From assembly GCA_037890055.1 (NCBI GenBank), contig JBBKBD010000006.1: 64,000 nt of DNA; one strand, written 5' to 3'. The DNA comes from Mediannikoviicoccus sp037890055 (lineage in GTDB: Bacteria; Bacillota; Clostridia; Tissierellales; Peptoniphilaceae). Of the stretch, positions 50,260-57,400 are shown one piece after another. The position numbers were made by a program, and so were the translations under genes. Below the pieces are notes generated by a model. The model made no database searches, was not told the origin of the DNA, and saw only the letters and a list, made by a program, of their open reading frames with translations. Within the stretch, counting starts at the first letter, position 1, and each line of letters begins with the position of its first letter.

Positions 50260-50297
50260 GCAAAAGTGCAACGTATTTTTTTACGTTGCACTTTTGC
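50260..50297. repeat. 16-bp perfect inverted repeat (hairpin)
   Basis: Arms 50260-50275 and 50282-50297 (GCAAAAGTGCAACGTA and complement) around six T. A partial third copy of the right arm (GCACTTTAACGTA) follows at about 50301. No long T run follows on either strand, so it is not a typical terminator. Confidence 0.75.
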
Positions 50298-50359
50298 ATT
50301 GCACTTTAACGTATTTTTATTTTTGCATTAATTAACGATACAAAATCTAGAAAAGTCAA

Positions 50360-50392
50360 CAGTGAGGCGTACGTTAAGTACGCTCATTAAAA
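50360..50392. repeat. GTGAGGCGTA repeat, copy A
   Basis: CAGTGAGGCGTAC, five variable bases, GTAC, then CATTAAAA. GCGTAC/GTACGC can pair as a hairpin. Same orientation as copies at 52777 and 52888. Confidence 0.65.
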
Positions 50393-50558
50393 TTTTTATT
50401 CCCATTCTTCTTTTCCAAGCGTCCCACATATCCCAAACCATTCAAAATACTATATTCTATTTTTTAGAGTATCACTAAATCCACCTAATTATAGGACATT
50501 TTCAAGATTTTTAGTCCCGTCCCAGTCCCAGTACCGAATAATATGATTACTTTTATGG

Positions 50559-50953
50559 TAAAAACTATCTATTAAATTTTTAAAGAATCTTATCTTTCTT
50601 ATGGAATCCTTAATTATATATTTTATACTAAGTTTATTTACAGGATATATTGGATTAAGCAACCTCTTTTTAATATCGGTAATTCTTGTATTTTTAGCAA
50701 TCTGCATAAACTTAAATATCTGGTTGCTGTAACATTCTTAGTGGTTTTCACATCCTTAGTAAAGTTTTCCCTAGCTGTACAAAACATTCTACATTTTGCT
50801 AGACAAATATTCATAATGACCTATCTAAGTCTTGAAATGAATATTTTTAGGTATCTTGCTCTCCGGCATATCGGAGTGCTTAGTCTAATTTCTCTTGTAG
50901 AATCTTCATTATCTATTATATTAGCAACTAAATTATTAAGATATCAAAAATAA
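50559..50953 (+). pseudogene. Possible frame-broken membrane protein remnant
   Basis: Two plus-strand reading frames with hydrophobic residue patterns meet end to end. The first (about 50562-50732; includes MESLIIYFILSLFTGYIG and FLISVILVFLAI) stops at TAA. The second continues from about 50700 to a stop at 50953 (LVAVTFLVVFTSLV, then LISLVESSLSIILA). One frameshift near 50700 would join them into about 130 residues. I do not recognise the family, and there is no clear ribosome site. AT-rich DNA often looks hydrophobic, so this is tentative. Confidence 0.3.
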
Positions 50954-51008
50954 AAAAGCACATATAGTCTGAGAAGAGTAAAGAAAATTCAAAAGTAATT
51001 ACAAAAAA

Positions 51009-51024
51009 ACAAAATATATTTTGT
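51009..51024. promoter_or_regulatory. 16-bp perfect palindrome upstream of gpx
   Basis: ACAAAATATATTTTGT, 9 bases upstream of the gpx -35. It resembles the AT-rich inverted repeats bound by MarR/OhrR regulators, and the operon encodes such a regulator. The position is a little far upstream for simple repression. Confidence 0.4.
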
Positions 51025-51033
51025 CAAATATAA

Positions 51034-51062
51034 TTGTGTAAAATATAAAAACGTGATATAAT
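51034..51062 (+). promoter_or_regulatory. Promoter of gpx-ohrR
   Basis: TTGTGT (51034-51039), a 17-base spacer, TATAAT (51057-51062), with a TGA extended -10. Confidence 0.8.
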
Positions 51063-51140
51063 ACAAGCAAGATGAAAAAATAGTCTAATTGTTTTTAATT
51101 AAGCAATTGATATTTAAATTAATTTTTAGGGAGGGTTAAT

Positions 51141-51686
51141 ATGACAGAAATTTATAATTATAGCGTTAAAAACCAAAAGGGTGAAGTTATTTCTTTAAAT
51201 CAATTCAAAGGAAAAGTATTATTGATAGTAAACACAGCAACAGGTTGCGGGTTTACTCCTCAATATAAAGAATTAGAAGAAATATTTGAAAAATATCACG
51301 ACCAAGGATTTGAAATAATAGATATCCCTTGTAATCAATTTGCAGGTCAAACACCTGGAACTGATGAAGAAATAACTAATTTTTGTACGCTAAATTATGA
51401 TACAAAGTTCCCACAAATGACTAAATCCAATGTAAATGGTGATAATGCTTTACCATTATTTGAGTATTTAAAAAGCCAAAAAGGATTTTCTGGATTTGGA
51501 AAAGGACCAAAAGCATTGATGATGTCATTAATGTTAAAAAAGATTGATAAAGATTATAAAAATAATCCGGATATAAAATGGAATTTTACAAAGTTTTTAG
51601 TAGATCGTGATGGAAATGTAGTTTCTCGTTTTGAACCAACTGAAAGCATGCATGAAGTTGCAAAAGCAGTTGAATCATTATTATGA
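51141..51686 (+). CDS. gpx: Glutathione peroxidase-family thiol peroxidase
   Basis: Reduces hydrogen or organic peroxides. 181 residues of thioredoxin fold. The peroxidatic residue is C36 in NTATGCGFTPQ (Cys, not selenocysteine). Q70 (in FAGQ) and W147-N148 complete the catalytic tetrad. C82 (NFCTLNYDTKFP) is at the resolving-cysteine position, so thioredoxin is the likely reductant. It starts behind GGGAGG. The stop overlaps the next start (ATGA). The OhrR-like regulator downstream suggests induction by organic peroxide. It lies within a variable island and may have been acquired by transfer. Confidence 0.95.
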   Translation: MTEIYNYSVKNQKGEVISLNQFKGKVLLIVNTATGCGFTPQYKELEEIFEKYHDQGFEIIDIPCNQFAGQTPGTDEEITNFCTLNYDTKFPQMTKSNVNGDNALPLFEYLKSQKGFSGFGKGPKALMMSLMLKKIDKDYKNNPDIKWNFTKFLVDRDGNVVSRFEPTESMHEVAKAVESLL

Positions 51687-52120
51687 TTGATAATCTTAAA
51701 TTAGAAAATCAATTGTGTTTTCCACTATATGCAGCAAGCAGAAAAGTAATATCTGCATATACGCCGTTTCTTAAACCACTAGATTTGACATATACTCAAT
51801 ATTTAATTATGTTAGTTTTGTGGGAAAAAGATGGACAAACAATTGGAGATATATGTAGACTTCTTCACTTAGATAATGGAACAGTCACGCCTACAATCAA
51901 AAAAATGATAGATAAGGGCTTAATTAATAGAAAAAGAAAGGAGGATGATGATAGGGTAGTAGAAATATTTTTAACGACAAAAGGCAAGGAATTAAAAAAA
52001 AGAGCATATGAAATCCCGGATAAAGTTATTTGCAATTTGGGATTAAAAAATGTAAATGCAGAAGAACTTTATAATATCCTATATGAAATCATTAATTTTG
52101 AGCCTTCAAAAGAAAAGTGA
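51683..52120 (+). CDS. MarR-family regulator, OhrR type
   Basis: 145 residues with a winged helix (about 35-110; TIGDICRLLHLDNGTVTPTIKKMIDKGLINRKRKEDDDRVVEIFLT). The N terminus LENQLCFPLYAASRKV holds C12 at the place of the peroxide-sensing cysteine (Cys15) of Bacillus OhrR. Known biology: oxidation of this Cys releases OhrR from DNA. Here the partner gene is gpx rather than the usual ohr. The start overlaps gpx by 4 bases. A palindrome at 51009-51024 is a candidate operator. Confidence 0.9.
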   Translation: MIDNLKLENQLCFPLYAASRKVISAYTPFLKPLDLTYTQYLIMLVLWEKDGQTIGDICRLLHLDNGTVTPTIKKMIDKGLINRKRKEDDDRVVEIFLTTKGKELKKRAYEIPDKVICNLGLKNVNAEELYNILYEIINFEPSKEK

Positions 52121-52191
52121 ATTATGTATAGGATTATGAGTAGAAAAATATATCAATTATAAGACATTATTTGGGTCTGTAAATAATTATG

Positions 52192-52240
52192 TGTATCAAC
52201 CTTAATCCTCCTAAAAGTGTAAGGGTTGATACATTTTTTT
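52192..52240 (+). terminator. Terminator of gpx-ohrR
   Basis: A 13-bp stem with one bulge (TGTATCAACCTTA with its complement) and a T7 tail on the plus strand, about 70 bases past the stop. Confidence 0.85.
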
Positions 52241-52367
52241 ATTTATCAATGTTTATCCATTCCTCTAGAATTGGAGTTTTACTTAATTTTACTTGGGCTT
52301 GATAAACTGTCAATTTTCCATGAAAATTTAGAGTTGATTTTATAGGATGTATTTTTGTAATTCCCAT
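52239..52367 (-). pseudogene. Relaxase (MobA-like) N-terminal remnant
   Basis: 42 codons. The start MGITKIHPIKSTLN matches the N terminus of Clostridia/Bacillota mobilisation relaxases. Homology then breaks off (the expected A-I-D-Y-I..P.KT and the histidine triad are missing) and the frame ends after 28 further residues of other sequence. It lies directly downstream of the mobC remnant, the normal mobC-mobA order. It is non-functional. Confidence 0.6.
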
Positions 52368-52377
52368 ACTAATCACT

Positions 52378-52557
52378 TTAACTTTCTTTTGATTTATTAA
52401 GAAGTAGGGAATGGATTTGCCATATTTCTTTTGCCAATTTTTCTATTTTTTCTCGCATATAATCAATATCTTTCTTGTAAATAACACCAGTTGTATTAGT
52501 AGCTTTTGCAATCTGGTTTATATTATTTGTTACATTTGAAAGTAGCCATTGGAGATG
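52378..52557 (-). pseudogene. MobC-like relaxosome protein C-terminal remnant
   Basis: About 60 codons open on the minus strand, with no start codon and a TGA just upstream. The segments SNVTNNINQIAKATNTTGVIY and DIDYMREKIEKLAKEIWQI match the conserved C terminus of MobC-type mobilisation proteins, with the N-x-N-Q-I-A motif. The 5' part is missing. Together with the relaxase remnant it marks a decayed mobilisable element. Confidence 0.6.
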
Positions 52558-52589
52558 TCAAAATAAATTAATCCTAGTAATATGTAGGC

Positions 52590-52627
52590 AAAAAGACCGC
52601 AGCTTTAAACTACGGTCTAATTTTTTG
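52590..52627. terminator. Bidirectional hairpin terminator
   Basis: Stem AGACCGCAG/CTACGGTCT (one mismatch) with T runs on both strands. On the minus strand it may end read-through from guaA; on the plus strand it may insulate it. Confidence 0.7.
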
Positions 52628-52776
52628 TCCTCATGTAAGCCACTTGGAACTATTATTCAATTTATTCTTTTTAATAAATATTCCCTATTCGGTCGTATCT
52701 TTTTGTTTCCCTAATTAAGATTTACAACAATCTGCGAGGAAAAATGTTATAAATAGACGAAGTGCAAAAAAGCCCA

Positions 52777-52810
52777 CAGTGAGGCGTACAAAGAGTACAC
52801 CGCATTAAAA
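52777..52810. repeat. GTGAGGCGTA repeat, copy B
   Basis: CAGTGAGGCGTAC (identical to copy A), five or six variable bases, GTAC, then GCATTAAAA. Direct orientation with copy A, 2.4 kb away. Confidence 0.65.
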
Positions 52811-52887
52811 TTCCTATTCTTTATTCATCAACTTGAATTTCGCCAGAAAATTTGATGAGAAAGGCGCTAGTTGAAGAATTTTTTCAA

Positions 52888-52913
52888 GTGAGGCGTATAG
52901 ATGATACGTCGCA
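52888..52913. repeat. GTGAGGCGTA repeat, copy C
   Basis: GTGAGGCGTAT-AGATG-ATACGTCGCA: the same head, with a compensating change (GTAT/ATAC) that keeps the hairpin stem, which suggests the structure matters. Confidence 0.6.
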
Positions 52914-52964
52914 ACGAGAAAAGAATTCGAAACAAGCCTTTATCGCAAATTTAACGCGAAATTT

Positions 52965-54479
52965 TTATTCCCACTCGATTGTTGCAGGCGGCTTACTAGT
53001 AACATCATACACAATTCTATTTATATGATCCACTTCGTTTATTATTCTAACGGAGACTTTGTCTAACACTTCGTATGGTATTCTAACCCATTCTGCTGTC
53101 ATAAAGTCTGTGGTGTGGACTGCTCTTAGTGCTAGTGTGTAGTCATAGGTTCTAAAGTCTCCCATTACTCCCACTGTTCTGTTTTCTGTAAGCACCGCAA
53201 AGTATTGTGATAGGTTTTCAACTTTGTTCTTTTCTAATTCTTGTCTAAAAATGTAGTCTGCATCTCTTAGTACTTCTAGTTTTTCTTCTGTAACTTCTCC
53301 TATTACTCTGATTCCAAGGCCTGGACCTGGGAATGGTTGTCTATTTACTAATACGTCTGAAAGTCCTAGTTCTCTTCCCAGCCTTCTAACTTCGTCTTTA
53401 AACAACATTCTAAGTGGTTCGATTAGGCCTGTAAAGTCTACTACGTCTGGTAGTCCTCCTACATTGTGATGGGATTTTATTACTGCTGCGTCCCCCACTC
53501 CCGACTCGATTATGTCAGGGTAAATTGTTCCCTGTGCTAGGAAGTCAACTTTGCCAATCTTTTTGGCTTCGTCTTCGAAGACTCTTATAAATTCTTCTCC
53601 GATTGCCTTTCTCTTTGCCTCTGGATCTCTCACACCTTTTAATTTTTCAAGGAATCTACCTTTGGCATTTACTCTTATGAAGTGCATACCTGAGTGTTTA
53701 AATGCATCTTCCACTTCGTCGCCTTCGTTTTTTCTCATAAGGCCATGGTCTACGAAGATACATGTTAATTGGTCGCCGATTGCCTTTGATAAAAGTGCAG
53801 CCACAACTGAAGAGTCCACTCCTCCTGATAAGGCTAGTAAAACTTTATTGTCTTTAACTTTTTCTCTTACATCTTCAATGGTTTTTTTTGCATAGTTTGC
53901 CATTGTCCAGTCTTGTTTTGCCTTGCAGATATTTACAAGGAAGTTTTCTATCATATTTATTCCATATTCACTGTGGTTTACTTCTGGATGGAATTGTAAT
54001 GCATAAAGTTTTCTCTCTTCATCAGCCATTGCAGCAATTTCTGTGTTGTCTGTGCTTCCAATTATTTTAAACCTTTTTGGAAGTTTCACAACCTTGTCCA
54101 CATGACTCATCCACACAATGCTTTCTTCTGGAATATCTTTAAAGATTTCATTGTCCTCTAGTTTAAATTCTGTCTTTCCAAATTCCCTTTGGCTTGACTC
54201 TTTAACTTCTCCACCAAGGCTATGGGCCATTAGTTGCATTCCATAGCAAAGTCCAAGGATTGGAATTCCCAGTTCAAACACTTCTTTTTCTAATTTTGGC
54301 GCACCTTCAGCGTAAACTGAGTTTGGGCCACCGGTGAAGATTACTCCCTCCGGTGACTTTGCTTTTATTTCTTCAAGGGCCTTTGTATATGGCACAACTT
54401 CGCAATATACATTTAAATCCCTAACTCTTCTAGCAATCAGTTGGTTGTATTGACCACCAAAGTCTATAACTAATATCAT
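52965..54479 (-). CDS. guaA: GMP synthase (glutamine-hydrolysing)
   Basis: Converts XMP to GMP using glutamine and ATP. 504 residues: N-terminal class I amidotransferase with nucleophile Cys in LGLCYGMQL and His/Glu in LQFHPEVNHSE, the ATP pyrophosphatase loop SGGVDSSV, and the C-terminal dimerisation domain ending PPATIEWE. It starts 13 bases after purDL with AGGAGG-like AAGGAG, so it is co-transcribed. Its 3' side runs into the repeat-rich island with no classical terminator close by; the first strong hairpin is at about 52590-52627. Confidence 0.98.
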   Translation of the reverse strand: MILVIDFGGQYNQLIARRVRDLNVYCEVVPYTKALEEIKAKSPEGVIFTGGPNSVYAEGAPKLEKEVFELGIPILGLCYGMQLMAHSLGGEVKESSQREFGKTEFKLEDNEIFKDIPEESIVWMSHVDKVVKLPKRFKIIGSTDNTEIAAMADEERKLYALQFHPEVNHSEYGINMIENFLVNICKAKQDWTMANYAKKTIEDVREKVKDNKVLLALSGGVDSSVVAALLSKAIGDQLTCIFVDHGLMRKNEGDEVEDAFKHSGMHFIRVNAKGRFLEKLKGVRDPEAKRKAIGEEFIRVFEDEAKKIGKVDFLAQGTIYPDIIESGVGDAAVIKSHHNVGGLPDVVDFTGLIEPLRMLFKDEVRRLGRELGLSDVLVNRQPFPGPGLGIRVIGEVTEEKLEVLRDADYIFRQELEKNKVENLSQYFAVLTENRTVGVMGDFRTYDYTLALRAVHTTDFMTAEWVRIPYEVLDKVSVRIINEVDHINRIVYDVTSKPPATIEWE

Positions 54480-54492
54480 GTTAATCTCCTTC

Positions 54493-57400
54493 TTATATGC
54501 CCTTTGTAAAGTATTCTACGGCAGACTTAAATAGATTTTGTAATTCTATGTCGTAAATATTTTTGTAAATATCTGGTGTAAATCTTTCGCTATGGCCCAT
54601 CTTGCCTATAACTTTTCCGTCCTTAGACATAATGGACTCGATAGAATAGTCGGCACCATTGTAGTTTTCAACGTATTGACTTACAACTTGTTCATTGTCT
54701 AAAAGTTCTTGTAACTTTTCTTCCCCTACTACAAATCTTCCTTCTCCATGTGAAATTGGAACTTTGTATGTCTTTTCTTCCACATTTGTTAGCCATGGTG
54801 AGTTTGTTGTAAGCATTTTAGTTTCCACAATGCATGCAACGTGACGTCTGCAGGTGTTAAATGTGATTGACGGGTCGTCTTCCTTTGTTTTTGTAACCTT
54901 GCCATATGGAAGTAGTCCTGTTTTTATTAATGCTTGGAATCCGTTACAAATACCTAGTACCAATCCGTCATTTCCTTTTAATAGATAGTCGATGGCATCT
55001 GAAACTTTTTCACTTCTCAAAACATTTGCAATAAACTTTCCTGATCCGTCTGGTTCGTCTCCCATGGAAAATCCTCCTGGAATTGCAAATATTTGTGAAT
55101 TCTTAATTGACTCAGCAAGTTCATCAATGGATTTTTCAATGTCTTCTTTGTTTTGATTTCTAAATACTATTATTTTTCCATCTGCTCCATTTTCCTTAAA
55201 TGCTTCTAAAGTGTCCCATTCACTATTTGTTCCAGGGAAGGATGCCACTGTTACAAATGGTTTTTCACAAGGCTTGTTTGATACAAGTCTTCTTTCAACC
55301 TTTTTGTTTTTAAGTTCTTTAACTTCTCCATCTGCCTTTGGTTTAAACACCTTGTCCAGTGTATGAAGATAATTTTCTTTAAGGGTTTCTTCTTCAAGTG
55401 TTTCTCCGTTGACCTTAATGCCTTCAGAAAACTCTCCAACATTTTCAATAAAGTCTCTGTCTTCAAGGTACTCAACGATAAATGTTCCATATCTTGGTGA
55501 GTAAAGGTCTTTTAGGTTTACGTAAAAGCCAGTGTTACCAACTGCATTTGCATAAATAAGTGGAAGTGTTCCCTTGTGGTTTACTGCAATTGCAGTGATT
55601 ATATTTCCATCCACAATGTCTTTGTGAATTTTTTCCATATTGCCCTTAAGTTCGTTAAGGTCTAACATTCCATTTTCATCATATTCAATGTTTACAAGTC
55701 CAATACGACCTTTGCCCTTAAAGTCTTGTGATGTAATATTTTCCAAATCTCCAGTTGTAACTGCAAATGAGATTAGTGTTGGTGGTACACAAATATTTTC
55801 AAATGTACCACTCATAGAGTCCTTTCCACCAATTGGAGGTGCATTAAAGAACTTTGAAGGAATGAATGCACCAAGAAGTGACTTAAGTGGTTTTGACCAA
55901 GCCTGTTCATCTGTAAGTCTTTCATAGAACTCTTGGAATGTAAGTCTAATCTTATTTAGGTCTGCACCTGTTGCCACAAGCTTTGCAATAGATTCTATAA
56001 CTGCATAATATCCTCCTAAGAACTGTGACTGTTCTGAAAGGTATGGGTTAAATCCATAGGACATAATTGATGCAGTCTTTGTCTTATATTCATCAGTGTA
56101 TGGAATAAGTGAAACCATGGCCTGTGATTGATTGTACTGTTTCTTTCCACCATATGGATGAAGAACTGTACTTCTACCAACAGTTGCATCAAATAACTCC
56201 ATCAAATTCTTTTGGCTTGTTATATTTAAATCCTTTAGATAGTTCTTTAAATTTTTAGGGTCATTATCACTACTCTTTAAAACCTCTGCTACATCTTCAG
56301 TCTTTACAGATACCTCTTGACTTCTGTCGGCGCCATTTGTATTTATAAAGTCATATGAAAGTTCACAGATAACTTCGTCTTCAAATAGCATAATCATGCG
56401 CTTTTTGTCATTTATCTCTGCAACCACTGTATGTTCAAGATTCTCTTCTTCGCAGTACTTTGCAAATTTATCCACATCTTCTTTTCTTATAACTACGGCC
56501 ATTCTCTCCTGTGATTCTGAAATGGCAATTTCCATTGGTGTAAGTCCCTTGTACTTTAGTGGAACCCTGTCAAGGTGAATTGTTACGCCGTCTGCAATTT
56601 CTCCAATTGCAACACAAACTCCACCGGCACCAAAGTCGTTACACTTCTTTATTAATGTGGTTACTTCTTTATTTCTGAAAAGCCTTTGAATCTTTCTTTC
56701 CTCTGGGGCATTTCCCTTTTGTACTTGGGCAGACTCTGTTGTTATGGACTCTTCTGTATGGCTCTTTGATGAGCCAGTTGCTCCACCGATTCCATCTCTA
56801 CCTGTTCTTCCACCAAGTAAAACTACAACGTCACCAACTACAGGCTCTTCTCTTATAACATTTTCTAAAGGTGCTGCTGCAATAACAGCTCCCGCTTCAA
56901 GTCTCTTTGCCATGTAGCCGTCGTGGTAAATTTCTTCAACAAAGCCTGATGGTAGACCAATTTGGTTTCCGTAGGATGAGTAACCAAGGGCTGCTTCTCT
57001 TACAATCTTAATTTGTGGAAGCTTTCCAGGTAATGTTTCTTCAATTGGTTTTGTTGGGTCTGCAGCTCCAGAAATTCTCATGGCTTGATAAACATATGAT
57101 CTTCCTGAAAGTGGATCCCTTATGGCTCCACCAAGACAGGTGCTAGCTCCACCAAGAGGTTCTATTTCTGTAGGGTGATTGTGGGTTTCGTTTTTGAACA
57201 TAAGAAGGTAGTCTATTAGTTCTTCTTTACCTTCCACATCAACCCTAACCTTTATCTTTACAGAACATGCATTTATTTCTGAACTTATTTCTAAGTCTTC
57301 AAGCTCGCCAGTTTCTCTAAAATATTTTCCAAGGATGGTACCAAGGTTCATTAGTGAAACTTCTTTTTTAACACCAAGTTCTGTTCTCATGTCAAGATAC

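Larger units (their letters stand above)
50065..51008. other. Intergenic part of a variable island
   Basis: About 940 bases with no intact gene. It holds a degenerate GC-richer patch (50100-50250), a long hairpin (50260-50297), one copy of a GTGAGGCGTA repeat (50360), and a frame-broken membrane-protein-like region (50559-50953). A 15-base segment at 50138-50152 resembles 46412-46426 (12 of 15 identical), so short dispersed repeats also occur. Confidence 0.6.
52121..52964. other. Gene-remnant and repeat region between ohrR and guaA
   Basis: About 840 bases without an intact gene. It contains the ohrR terminator, minus-strand remnants of a mobA/mobC mobilisation module (52239-52557), a bidirectional terminator (about 52590-52627), a stretch where I see nothing (52628-52770), and two copies of the GTGAGGCGTA repeat (52777, 52888) just beyond the guaA stop. 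Confidence 0.65.

Noticed and set aside
50390..50430. Apparent copy of the guaA 3' end (E-E-W-E-stop on the minus strand) next to repeat copy A
   Set aside because: Only about four residues match, the frame stops soon upstream, and the similarity can be explained by the shared repeat flank.
50489..50707. 72-codon minus-strand frame in the island
   Set aside because: No ribosome site, no recognisable motif, and it overlaps the better-supported plus-strand hydrophobic frames.
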